A stretch of 64,000 nucleotides of DNA from Panacibacter ginsenosidivorans (GTDB taxonomy: Bacteria > Bacteroidota > Bacteroidia > Chitinophagales > Chitinophagaceae), in assembly GCF_007971225.1 (NCBI RefSeq), contig NZ_CP042435.1, positions 992,001 through 1,056,000 of the forward strand, written 5' to 3'. This document shows positions 44,078 to 52,962 of this stretch, piece after piece; position 1 is the first letter of the stretch, and the number at the start of each line of letters is the position of its first letter. Under the pieces are notes generated by a model. It did no database searches. It had not been told where the DNA came from and saw only the letters and a program-made list of their open reading frames with translations. The position numbers and the translations under genes were made by a program.

Positions 44078-45766
44078 TTAGAGTACTTTCCTTTTCCTCA
44101 AAAAGATAAAAGCAATTAAGCCAACACAGGCAACACCAATTAAGATATAGATAAGTGAATTGCTTCTCTTTTGAACAGGTATTGGAATCTCTTTTATCGT
44201 TATCAATTGATTTGGCTTTATATTGGTAATGGTCTGCTTATTCCCACCTGTCCAGTAAACAGTTATTTTATCTATGGTAATTGCATTACCTAAACCAAAA
44301 TGTGCGATCACAGAATTTTGAGAAAGATGGCTGGAACTTCCTCCATCAATTTCTCTTATCATTTTTTTACCACCTGCTTCTACTTCAATTTTTGAACCTA
44401 TACCATGGCTCTCAGCCTGTATACCTTGTAATGCAATTTTTATCCAATTACCTTTTGCAGAATCGTTCCTGTATAACCTTGTAATGGAAGGCACAGGATA
44501 ATTGGGATATACCGCTTCCTGGTTTACAACAAGCAGGTCAAGGTCTCCATCATTATCATAATCAAACACAACTGAACCGCGGCCAATGCCATAATCTGCT
44601 AACCCATAAGCAGAAGCTTTATCTGTAAACTTTCCATTATTATTTTCAAAATAGAAGTCTGCCATCGGATGACAATCTGGATTCAGATCACCATTAGATA
44701 CAAACAAATCAACATCACCATCATGATCAAAATCTGCAAAATTTGCGCCCCAGCTTATAGCAAACGATCCCAGGCCCAACTCTGAAGTTTTTTCTATAAA
44801 TGATTTTCCGGGACCCTGATTCACCATGAACATGTTGAACTTTATGTTCGTAAAATAATAATCCATCAAACCATCATTGTTATAATCGCCAACAGCAGTG
44901 CCCATAGAGTTAATGCGCAGATCCATTTTATTTTCTTTTGCAACATCAACAAATTTTTCTTTGGGATATTGATTCTGCAGCAACATATCAGGTGTACGCT
45001 TATAACCAAAATCATGGTTCACAATTAAGTCCTGGTCGCCATCATTATCATAGTCAGTAAACACACCACCAAAACCAAACCCACGATAATCCAATCCATA
45101 ATCTCCATACACATCTTTAAATTTCTTGCCGCTTTCATTCAATAGCAAATAACCTTTTGCAATTTGGTTTGCGCCAACAACTGTTGCATCATTTATAACA
45201 CTCAATTTTCCTTCGTATTGGTTAAAATAATTCCCGACATAAATATCAGCCCAGCCATCTGCATTGAAATCTCCAAAACTTCCGCCTGTGCTGAATGAAT
45301 ACATCTGATCCAATCCATATTCTTTTGTTGCATCTCTGAAAGTGCCGTTACCATTATTCAAAAACAACAAATTTATTTCTCTTGGTATGGCTTGCTTTTT
45401 ATTCCTGCTTGTTATGGTTGTAATAAACAGATCAACGAATCCATCCCGGTTTACATCTGCGCTTGACACGCCTTGTGTTACATAGTTTTTTGTAACACTC
45501 AATCCTGATTGTTCAAACACATTCGTAAATGTACCGTTGCCATTATTTTTATACAGCACATCATCATTCATGCCGCCGGTGATATATACGTCTTCAAACC
45601 CATCGTTATTATAATCAACAACGCATGCGCCACCGCCAAACATGCCTTCGTATACTTTAAACACATGTTTGATTCCGGCAGAATCAGTTACATCTTTGAA
45701 TCTTGTTTGAGAAAAACTCTGTCCAATAAGGAATACAAAGCATACAATAAATAAATGGCGAAACAT
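44078..45766 (-). CDS. CRTAC1-type FG-GAP/ASPIC repeat protein with C-terminal membrane helix
   Basis: A 562-residue exported protein using the ATG at 45766 (MFRHLFIVCFVFLIGQSFSQ signal peptide); the longer frame needs TTG. It carries many FG-GAP/VCBS calcium-loop repeats of the form DYNNDGFEDVYITG, DFNADGWADIYVGN, DYDNDGDQDLIVNH, DFDHDGDVDLFVSN, suggesting a beta-propeller. An ASPIC/UnbV domain follows (about 435-510, SHGIGSKIEVEAGGKK and SSHLSQNSVIAHFGLG). The C-terminus has a transmembrane helix (LIYILIGVACVGLIAFIFL) and basic tail. It is probably surface- or membrane-anchored. It lies downstream of the FG-GAP/haloperoxidase pair on the same strand, separated by a compact repeat element. 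Confidence 0.85.
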   Translation of the reverse strand: MFRHLFIVCFVFLIGQSFSQTRFKDVTDSAGIKHVFKVYEGMFGGGACVVDYNNDGFEDVYITGGMNDDVLYKNNGNGTFTNVFEQSGLSVTKNYVTQGVSSADVNRDGFVDLFITTITSRNKKQAIPREINLLFLNNGNGTFRDATKEYGLDQMYSFSTGGSFGDFNADGWADIYVGNYFNQYEGKLSVINDATVVGANQIAKGYLLLNESGKKFKDVYGDYGLDYRGFGFGGVFTDYDNDGDQDLIVNHDFGYKRTPDMLLQNQYPKEKFVDVAKENKMDLRINSMGTAVGDYNNDGLMDYYFTNIKFNMFMVNQGPGKSFIEKTSELGLGSFAISWGANFADFDHDGDVDLFVSNGDLNPDCHPMADFYFENNNGKFTDKASAYGLADYGIGRGSVVFDYDNDGDLDLLVVNQEAVYPNYPVPSITRLYRNDSAKGNWIKIALQGIQAESHGIGSKIEVEAGGKKMIREIDGGSSSHLSQNSVIAHFGLGNAITIDKITVYWTGGNKQTITNIKPNQLITIKEIPIPVQKRSNSLIYILIGVACVGLIAFIFLRKRKVL

Positions 45767-45833
45767 GTTTTGGTTGTTATATTTTATAAGGAGTTTTTTA
45801 TGAGCCAAACTATATTGCTGCTATTTAGCTTTC

Positions 45834-45992
45834 GTTGCGTCGCACACTTGTACCGAAGTAAAAGTTTCAGCAGTTTACGAGTTTACCTGTTCACGAGATC
45901 TTTGGATTTGAACAACGCGTAAACTTGTGAACTTCGTAAACTCGTAATCCATTGCTGCACAAAGTTCCGAACGTATAAGCGAGTGACACAAC
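45834..45992. repeat. Compact dispersed-repeat element, forms A and B head to head (159 bp)
   Basis: GTTGCGTCGCACACTTGTAC (45834-45853) faces GTATAAGCGAGTGACACAAC (45973-45992). Outer ends TTTTTATGAGCC (45797) and AAGCCGGGTTTATAAAAA (46013-46030) form a further inverted repeat, making this one of the best full-length copies (about 235 bp). The interior palindrome CAGTTTACGAGTTTAC against GTGAACTTCGTAAACTCG is shared with 14986-15143. Confidence 0.92.
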
Positions 45993-46041
45993 AGGCGATG
46001 CCATTAGTTACAAAAGCCGGGTTTATAAAAAATATTAGTAC

Positions 46042-47400
46042 TTATACATTCCTTTTCCAATGCAAATGATTAACATTATTACCAATTTCTTTTCCTTTAT
46101 CTAACCCTCTTGCATTATCCTGGGGTGTATGTATGCCGCCATAAAATCTTGAATTAGCAGTTTCTTCTGCTGCCTGCCAGAATGAATTAAAGTGCCGGGC
46201 TTTAAAATCTGTATTTCTTATATCGTCTCTTGGTCTTCCAACATGCAGGCTATCTGTGAATTCAAAATTATCTCCGTATAGATCGGTGAGCACTGTAGCC
46301 ATTGCGCCTGCCTGTATCGCATGCCCCGAAGGAAATGCAGGGAATGGCGGATCTGGCCAGAACGATTCCCAGCGCTGATCTATATGTTGCGGCACAAATG
46401 TATTGGCACGTTCTGTAAAGAACTGATACTTCCACTTCCAGCAACTTCGAAATGCATCTGCCAGCGCCATACCAAGCCTGGCATAGGTTTCAGCGCATTT
46501 TATAAGATCAGGCTTTATTTTTCTAATAGCAGCAGTAGCAAGGTAATAAGAATGCCCCGGCGGTGTTGGCGTTACTTCCGGATCATCGGCCCACCATATG
46601 GCGGCTTCTTTTTCCTGTTGTGTTAAATTTTTTTCTTTTTCATATACCTGCATGAACTGGTTGTAATATGGAGAGCCCTTTGTTGAGTCGTAAGAAATAA
46701 ATGCAGGCGCCTGGATTGCAGAATCAACTGAAAGAAATGTTCTGTTTTGCCCCCAATGCGGATGCAATGGAAAGTGTGTGAATGATTGCGCATAAAGTGG
46801 GGGCTGCCAGCATCCGGGCTTTTGTTCAAATACTAATTGCTTATCGAAATTATTTAGATAGCCACGATGCCCGCCATCTGTTTTTGACCATTCAAAAATT
46901 GATTGTGCAATTTTTTTTCCATATGCAATTGACCTGTTTACAATGCTATCGTTATTGATCGCATCTTTGTAGAGTGCTACAAAATGTTGTTCAAGTGAAT
47001 CAATTTTTGTTTTATTTACATCAGAAGTTTGAATGTAAATATTGCGCAGTATCTCAGCCTGTGCTGCGTTTAAAGACAATTGCCAATTGCAGGCAAGATT
47101 TTTTTCAGGAACCGGCAAATTGCCCAAGCCATTTAGTTGTGGCGCAACAGATTGATATTCCGGATAACCATTAACAACCGATTCATACATTGTAAGACCA
47201 ATGTATCCAAAACACCGGGATGCAAAAGTTGGCGAATTGGCAGGTGTATTTTTAGTAATATAATTGGTCATATCTGCCCACGCAGTTGCCAATTCAAAAT
47301 CCTGGGGTAATTTTTCTTTTTCCTGTTTGCATGATGAAATGAAAATCAATAACAACCAACAGGATATAAACGCCTTTAAACAAAATCTTACCTGTTTCAT
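46042..47400 (-). CDS. Vanadium haloperoxidase / PAP2-family lipoprotein
   Basis: A 452-residue lipoprotein (lipobox before C24 in LLLIFISSCKQE). The PAP2/haloperoxidase core is in the C-terminal half: PAFPSGHAIQAGAMA (PSGH motif) and SRFYGGIHTPQDN (SRxxxxxHxxxD with the phosphate/vanadate-binding Arg and His). Such proteins act as vanadium haloperoxidases or acid phosphatases; the sequence does not decide which. The ATG at 47400 overlaps the stop of the FG-GAP gene as ATGA, which fixes the start and implies translational coupling. Periplasmic or surface side. The coupling suggests it forms a functional pair with the FG-GAP protein. Confidence 0.87.
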   Translation of the reverse strand: MKQVRFCLKAFISCWLLLIFISSCKQEKEKLPQDFELATAWADMTNYITKNTPANSPTFASRCFGYIGLTMYESVVNGYPEYQSVAPQLNGLGNLPVPEKNLACNWQLSLNAAQAEILRNIYIQTSDVNKTKIDSLEQHFVALYKDAINNDSIVNRSIAYGKKIAQSIFEWSKTDGGHRGYLNNFDKQLVFEQKPGCWQPPLYAQSFTHFPLHPHWGQNRTFLSVDSAIQAPAFISYDSTKGSPYYNQFMQVYEKEKNLTQQEKEAAIWWADDPEVTPTPPGHSYYLATAAIRKIKPDLIKCAETYARLGMALADAFRSCWKWKYQFFTERANTFVPQHIDQRWESFWPDPPFPAFPSGHAIQAGAMATVLTDLYGDNFEFTDSLHVGRPRDDIRNTDFKARHFNSFWQAAEETANSRFYGGIHTPQDNARGLDKGKEIGNNVNHLHWKRNV

Positions 47401-50400
47401 TTTTTTTGTTTCAACAAAGTGTAAGCAATTAAATTTTTTCCACAAATACCAAAGTAAATTTTATCGTTGATCTTAAGACAGCTTCTTACATCGCCGTGTA
47501 TATTAAAGCCGGATTCATTTTGTTTAACGTATGTAAAATTCCCTTTGCCATCACCGGCAAGCAATACGCCATAATTAGCATCAAATTTACCAAGCCTGAT
47601 CTTTGTGTAACTGTTGTTACCGCAAAGCAAGAGGTCAGTTTTTCCATCGTTATTGAAATCTAATGTATCAATTGTATATACTGGTGAATACTGAACTTGC
47701 ACCGGTAATTCTTTTATCTCAAACTTTCCGGATGCATTACTTATAAAACAAGTTGTAGCCATGTGATCTGCAACAAGATGACCAGCATCTTTAATATCTT
47801 TCTCTTCAAATAATTCATCCATTGTTATGTCTGCATAACTTTTAAAATCTGCAAAGCGTTTTCGTAATATAGGCAACTGACCTACCAATTCATCACGTGT
47901 TATATAAGGATATTTTTCGCCTTGTATATAAAAACTAAATATTGGATCTACAGAACCATTCTTATCAAAATCCTTGTAATACATTTCTAGCGGTTCTTTC
48001 TCTGTAGCTTTAAATTGCGTATTTAAACCCATATTGCCGATGATAAGATCAGGATGCTTATCTCCGTTTAGATCACCAACAGAAATGGTATTCCACCAAC
48101 CAGAATATTGTTTATCAAAAAATTTGTTTGTGCTGTTTATTAATTTTCCATTCTCTATTTTAAAAACAGTTACGGGCATCCATTCTCCTACAATTACCAA
48201 TTCATTTTTTTGATCGAGATCAAGATCAACCCAGACTGCATCTGTTACCATTCCAGGTTTAAAAAGCTCGGGACAAACAGTTTGTGTTTGATCAGAAAAA
48301 TTTCCTTTGCCATCATTGATCAGAATATAACTCCTAGGTGTTTCAGGATAACGACCCGGAACAGCTCTGCCACCAACAAAAATATCAGGAGCGCCATCTC
48401 CATTTATATCCTGCACCCGAACACACGATTTGCTGCCACTAATATTTGGCAAGCCTTTGCTTTTTGTGAAGTTGTTGTTCCCATCATTTAGATACAAACG
48501 ATCCTGTAGTAATGCATCTGTATCGTTGAGGTCATTGTATCCATCACTGGCTATGTAAATATCAGGATGATCATCTGCATTTGCATCAAAGACAGCAATA
48601 GCTGCATCAGCACAAGCTTTATCCTGTTCAAACGCGGGAATATTTTTTTGAGTGAATGATCCGCTCTTTTGCTGCAAAAATATTTTTGTTGATTCGCCTG
48701 CTGCACCTCCAATGATCATGTCAACTAAACCATCTTTATTAACGTCGTCTTTTGTAATACATGGGCCACTATATGAAAATTGATTGATCAATAACAATTG
48801 ACGATTGAAATCATTTACACTGGTGTCAATAGTCTCCTTATACTTTATTGGGGAAGCAGTTTCAGTAAACCATGACTGAATTTGTTTTGCCTGTAAGGAT
48901 TTATCATGCGCATCTCTTTCTGCAAGTTTTAAAAACTGGTTTGCTTTTACATCAAACATTTTCTGCGCTTTGCCATTTGGCCATGTTACAATAAGCGAAT
49001 CAACTTTTTCAATATTACCCAAACCAAAATGAAGTATGGATGAAACACTGGAAAGATAACCTCTTGCAGGGTTTTGTTCTAATCGCTGCGTTTGTCCGTT
49101 ATAAAAAATTTTTATCGTTGCCCCAAGGCCTTGAGTGTTTCCTTCATTGCCTGTAAGCTGTACATTCAAAAAATGATTGCTGTTTAATTTCTGCGATTCA
49201 TTCCTGTAAATAAATGCAGGCTGATTAATATTATTTACTACGAGATCAAGGTCTCCATCATTATCCAGGTCCGCATAAACAGCGCCATTACTGTTTGAAT
49301 GTTTATTGACTCCCCAATCAATAGTTTTATTTTCAAATGTGCTGCCTTGTTTATTTTGAAACATGTAATTCACCACATTGGAAGAGGGCATTTGTTTTAT
49401 AATATCCATTACATCTTCACGCTGCAGTCTTCCTTTTGAAGCAACATACTCATTCATGTAATTAATAAAATCAAGATTCGTATAGTCCCTGTAATAGCCA
49501 TTGGTAACATACAGGTCTTTCCATCCATCATTATCATAATCGGCAAAGAGTGCAGACCAACTCCAGTCTGTGTTTGAAATGCCTGCTATTTGCCCTGTTT
49601 CACTAAACGTATTATTGCCATTATTTAATTGCAACATATTACGCATGTACTGGTAATAAAAACCACTACGCACATTCAAATTAAACTTGTCATAGTTATC
49701 AGGTGCAAGCAACAATTTCTGCCGGTGATTATCTTCAGGCAACATGTCAAGTGTAAAAATATCCGGCAGGTCGTCATTGTTAATATCAGCGACATCATTA
49801 CCCATCGAGAACTGGCTTGTATGCCCGATACTGCTTTGCATCTTATTTGAAAAAGTTCCGTTCTTATTATTAATGTATAGATAATCGGGTACTGCATAAT
49901 CATTAGACACATAAAAATCAGGCCACCCATCTTCATTAAAATCAGAGATACCAAGCCCTAATCCATAACTCAATTCAGAGCCGTTAATGCCTGCTTTGAT
50001 TGTTACATCTTCAAATTTCCCGTTGGTCTGTTTGTATAAGCGAAGACCTTTTTCATTATTATCTTCTTTAAAAAGTTTTGCGGTAGCTTCTACATTGAGT
50101 ATTGGTAAGTTTTTCGGATTATGATTCAGCAGCAACATATCAAGATCACCATCTTTATCGTAATCAAAAAAATAAGACTGATTGCTGTAACCTGCACTGG
50201 CCAGGCCATACGCCACAGCCTGTTCTTCAAACATGGGCACTCCCCTGCTGTTATTGCCCTTATTTATAAACAGTTGGTTTACTCTTTTCTCTGGTGGCAA
50301 TGCACCTGAGTAACATAAATAAATATCAAGCTTACCATCACCGTTTATATCAACAACATTAACGCCTGTTTTCCATGGGCCGGGCCTGCCTCCTGCTCCA

Positions 50401-50747
50401 CAAAATGAAGTGATATCTTCAAACTTCATATCGCCTTTATTGAGGTATAGTTTATTATCACCCATGTTGGAAGTGAAATAAAGATCAATAAGTCCGTCAT
50501 TATTAAAGTCTCCGGCGGCAACGCCACCTCCGTTGTAGAAATACTCATACATCAGAATATTCGTATTCAACCCTTCAGTAAGTGTGTTTTGAAAATTGAT
50601 ATTTGTTACTGAAGCATCGAGCAGTGAAAACAATTCTTTGCCTGTTTCTTTTTTCTCTTCATTTTTATTTTCTGTGGTCTGTTCATTACAGGCACATAAC
50701 AAAAAAAAGCAAACCACAAAAGAGTTAATTCTTATAAAGAGGTTCAT
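47397..50747 (-). CDS. Large FG-GAP/VCBS and ASPIC repeat lipoprotein
   Basis: A 1116-residue protein with a lipoprotein signal (VVCFFLLCAC, C20). About a dozen FG-GAP calcium-loop repeats of the type DFNNDGLIDLYFTS, DYDKDGDLDMLLLNH, DINNDDLPDIFTLD and DYDNDGWKDLYVTN cover both halves, with an ASPIC/UnbV domain in the middle (about 535-610, GLGATIKIFYNG and LHFGLGNIEKVDSLIV). Two propellers are likely. No catalytic motif is seen. It is first of a translationally coupled pair with the haloperoxidase-like gene (4-base overlap). It is downstream of a SusC/SusD pair but separated from it by a terminator and a repeat element. Function unknown; surface binding or substrate presentation is possible. 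Confidence 0.87.
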   Translation of the reverse strand: MNLFIRINSFVVCFFLLCACNEQTTENKNEEKKETGKELFSLLDASVTNINFQNTLTEGLNTNILMYEYFYNGGGVAAGDFNNDGLIDLYFTSNMGDNKLYLNKGDMKFEDITSFCGAGGRPGPWKTGVNVVDINGDGKLDIYLCYSGALPPEKRVNQLFINKGNNSRGVPMFEEQAVAYGLASAGYSNQSYFFDYDKDGDLDMLLLNHNPKNLPILNVEATAKLFKEDNNEKGLRLYKQTNGKFEDVTIKAGINGSELSYGLGLGISDFNEDGWPDFYVSNDYAVPDYLYINNKNGTFSNKMQSSIGHTSQFSMGNDVADINNDDLPDIFTLDMLPEDNHRQKLLLAPDNYDKFNLNVRSGFYYQYMRNMLQLNNGNNTFSETGQIAGISNTDWSWSALFADYDNDGWKDLYVTNGYYRDYTNLDFINYMNEYVASKGRLQREDVMDIIKQMPSSNVVNYMFQNKQGSTFENKTIDWGVNKHSNSNGAVYADLDNDGDLDLVVNNINQPAFIYRNESQKLNSNHFLNVQLTGNEGNTQGLGATIKIFYNGQTQRLEQNPARGYLSSVSSILHFGLGNIEKVDSLIVTWPNGKAQKMFDVKANQFLKLAERDAHDKSLQAKQIQSWFTETASPIKYKETIDTSVNDFNRQLLLINQFSYSGPCITKDDVNKDGLVDMIIGGAAGESTKIFLQQKSGSFTQKNIPAFEQDKACADAAIAVFDANADDHPDIYIASDGYNDLNDTDALLQDRLYLNDGNNNFTKSKGLPNISGSKSCVRVQDINGDGAPDIFVGGRAVPGRYPETPRSYILINDGKGNFSDQTQTVCPELFKPGMVTDAVWVDLDLDQKNELVIVGEWMPVTVFKIENGKLINSTNKFFDKQYSGWWNTISVGDLNGDKHPDLIIGNMGLNTQFKATEKEPLEMYYKDFDKNGSVDPIFSFYIQGEKYPYITRDELVGQLPILRKRFADFKSYADITMDELFEEKDIKDAGHLVADHMATTCFISNASGKFEIKELPVQVQYSPVYTIDTLDFNNDGKTDLLLCGNNSYTKIRLGKFDANYGVLLAGDGKGNFTYVKQNESGFNIHGDVRSCLKINDKIYFGICGKNLIAYTLLKQKK

Positions 50748-50830
50748 TGAAATATTCGATATTAATGTGCAGGTAATTTAAGACGAAAGTTTTTATTATG
50801 CACCAAACTTCTTTGCCACTATTAAACTTT

Positions 50831-50945
50831 GTTGCGTCGCACTCTTCAACGCTTTATTCTTTGTTAAGCATTAAGCAACGGTCAATAGCTTAGCGGGTAA
50901 TTTTTTGTAGCATATATAACAGAAACCTGAAGTGTGCGACGCAAC
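50831..50945. repeat. Compact dispersed-repeat element with two form A ends (115 bp)
   Basis: GTTGCGTCGCACTCTTCAAC (50831-50850) faces CTGAAGTGTGCGACGCAAC (50927-50945). Both 20-mers carry the TTCAAC-like change, so this pair appears to have co-varied. It fills most of the 317-base gap 50748-51064 between the FG-GAP gene and the SusCD terminator. Confidence 0.88.
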
Positions 50946-51011
50946 AAGCCCTGATGAAAGAGATGGTGAACACTTCAAAAAAATAAATTATATGTTTCTA
51001 TACTTCGTTAA

Positions 51012-51046
51012 AGAAAAAATCTATCCCGTTGCCGGGATAGATTTTG
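51012..51046 (-). terminator. Rho-independent terminator of the SusC-SusD transcript
   Basis: AAAATCTATCCCG-ttgc-CGGGATAGATTTT perfect 13-base stem (51017-51046), followed on the minus strand by TTTTTTC. It lies about 20 bases past the SusD stop. Confidence 0.9.
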
Positions 51047-51064
51047 AAAAAACCAAACTACCTG

Positions 51065-52951
51065 CTATTGTTGGTATCCTGGGTTTTGAATTAACTTATC
51101 ATTCTTACTCATCTCATCTCTACTGATAGGTCTGAAATACATTTTGTCTTTCCATACCCTTGTTTCATTTTCAGTATTGTCATAAACTGTATAAGTATAA
51201 TCATACACCGTTTCATCATGTTTATAAGGAACAAGAATGGATTTACCTGGTTTTAAAGTGGCTTTTACATTTATAGCTTTTACACCCCGACCTACGGTAG
51301 TTGCAGGAATCATCCATCTTCTTGCATCGTGATAGCGATGTTCTTCATAAACAAGTTCTACTCTGCGTTCATTGCGATAACGATCTCTAAGCGTTGTTCC
51401 TGCATCTGTGATTGCAGGCATACCAGCGCGGAACCTGATCTTATTGAGCCATGTTCTTGCTTCATCTTCCTGGCCTAATTCTATACATGCTTCTGCATAA
51501 TTCAATACCATTTCTGTATAACGTATAAATGGCCAGGGAATAACCTGTCCGTTTGATTGATTATCTGGCAATGCAGGATTTGGATCGATGAATTTACGTG
51601 TGTAATAGTGTGTACGGCTTCCGTTCCAGTTTTCAACCGGAGATTCACGTGTGTCAATTCCATTTATAAAACCGCCGGCTCCGTCAGTATAGTAACCAGT
51701 TTGGATTTGATTGACAGGGTCTCTTCCTGAAACATCAGATGGTCTTGGCTTCCAGTCTGCACCATCATACATTACAGTACCATAAAACCTTGGATCGCGA
51801 TTAGTATATGGATGAGCTTTTTCTTCTGTATTATTCCAGTCAAATTTAGATCCATCCATCATTTCATAATCATCTACTAATTGCTGAATAGGAGTGTTAC
51901 CGGCCCAGTTATGATAACCATTAGGACCATTATTGATACCATAGTGAATACCGCCTAAAGGCCAGTTGTCTTCCTGGGTGTATAATGTAGTGGAAGTTCT
52001 TTGGAAAAGAAGTTCCACTGATGCAGCTGCATCAACACCTGGCGCACCACTTTTACCTCCCATGGCTATTGAGATATAGTTCATCTTTCCCTCATCAGTG
52101 GATGCGGGTTCCGTTAGATCCAATTTATACCCCTGAGCTGCATCGATTACAGCTTTCGCAGCATCTTTAGCGGCCTGCCATCTTGTAGCCTGGTCTCCTG
52201 AAGTGTAGCAAAGAAATTCTATATTGCTATAACTTGCTAATAAGCTCGAATTTGCCTTGGCTTTGGTAGCATCGTGCAAATCACTCGCTGCATATAAAAG
52301 TACTCTTGACTTTAATGCCATAGCAGATATTTTAGATGCACGACCATCAACGGTTGTTTTGCCATCAAGTAAAGTAGCCGCCTGATCCAAATCACTCACG
52401 ATAAAATTTACACATTCTTCGTAAGTATTTCTGGCTATGGTGTAATCTTCATTGAGCCCATAACTATGATCAATGATAGGCACACCACCGTAAAATCTTA
52501 AAAGCTGTTGATAGTAATAGGCTCTTAAGAAATGAGATTCGCCTAATAATTGATCTTTTAATGAAGCATCACTAAAAGTTGCGTTAGGAAGGTTTTCTAA
52601 TGCGACATTTGCTTCTCTTATTGCTGTGTACATGTTATCCCAATAATATGTACCACTCATCCATGCCAAAGCTCCAGGCTCTTCGTTACCTTCTGTAAAC
52701 GTATTAATGTTTCTGCCTGCATGCGTAAACATTGCTTCATCTGTATAATCTGCAAGCGCCTGCTCTTCAAAACCACCGTAACCAAGATAAGAATAAACGT
52801 TTAACACGAAAGCTGTAGATAAAGACCCATCGGCCCAGGTAGCGCTACTGGATATAGCATTCTGTGGAGTAGTATTAAGAAAATCTGTATTACAGGAATG
52901 TATAAATATCAGCGCGCCTAAGGAACCAATAATAATTGATAATTTTTTCAT
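51065..52951 (-). CDS. SusD/RagB-family nutrient-binding outer lipoprotein
   Basis: A 628-residue lipoprotein (signal LGALIFIHSC, C20, followed by NTDFLNTTPQNAI). TPR-like helices and conserved SusD stretches are present: ESHFLRAYYYQQLLRFYGGVPII (about 137-159), RASKISAMALKSRVLLYAASD and near the C-terminus PFIRYTEMVLNYAEACIELGQ, LNKIRFRAGMP, YRNERRVELVYEEHRYHDARRW. It forms the lid over the SusC channel at the cell surface and captures an oligosaccharide or other ligand. It begins 11 bases after SusC stops, the normal arrangement. Ligand not deducible. Confidence 0.95.
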   Translation of the reverse strand: MKKLSIIIGSLGALIFIHSCNTDFLNTTPQNAISSSATWADGSLSTAFVLNVYSYLGYGGFEEQALADYTDEAMFTHAGRNINTFTEGNEEPGALAWMSGTYYWDNMYTAIREANVALENLPNATFSDASLKDQLLGESHFLRAYYYQQLLRFYGGVPIIDHSYGLNEDYTIARNTYEECVNFIVSDLDQAATLLDGKTTVDGRASKISAMALKSRVLLYAASDLHDATKAKANSSLLASYSNIEFLCYTSGDQATRWQAAKDAAKAVIDAAQGYKLDLTEPASTDEGKMNYISIAMGGKSGAPGVDAAASVELLFQRTSTTLYTQEDNWPLGGIHYGINNGPNGYHNWAGNTPIQQLVDDYEMMDGSKFDWNNTEEKAHPYTNRDPRFYGTVMYDGADWKPRPSDVSGRDPVNQIQTGYYTDGAGGFINGIDTRESPVENWNGSRTHYYTRKFIDPNPALPDNQSNGQVIPWPFIRYTEMVLNYAEACIELGQEDEARTWLNKIRFRAGMPAITDAGTTLRDRYRNERRVELVYEEHRYHDARRWMIPATTVGRGVKAINVKATLKPGKSILVPYKHDETVYDYTYTVYDNTENETRVWKDKMYFRPISRDEMSKNDKLIQNPGYQQ

Positions 52952-52962
52952 ACATAATTTTT

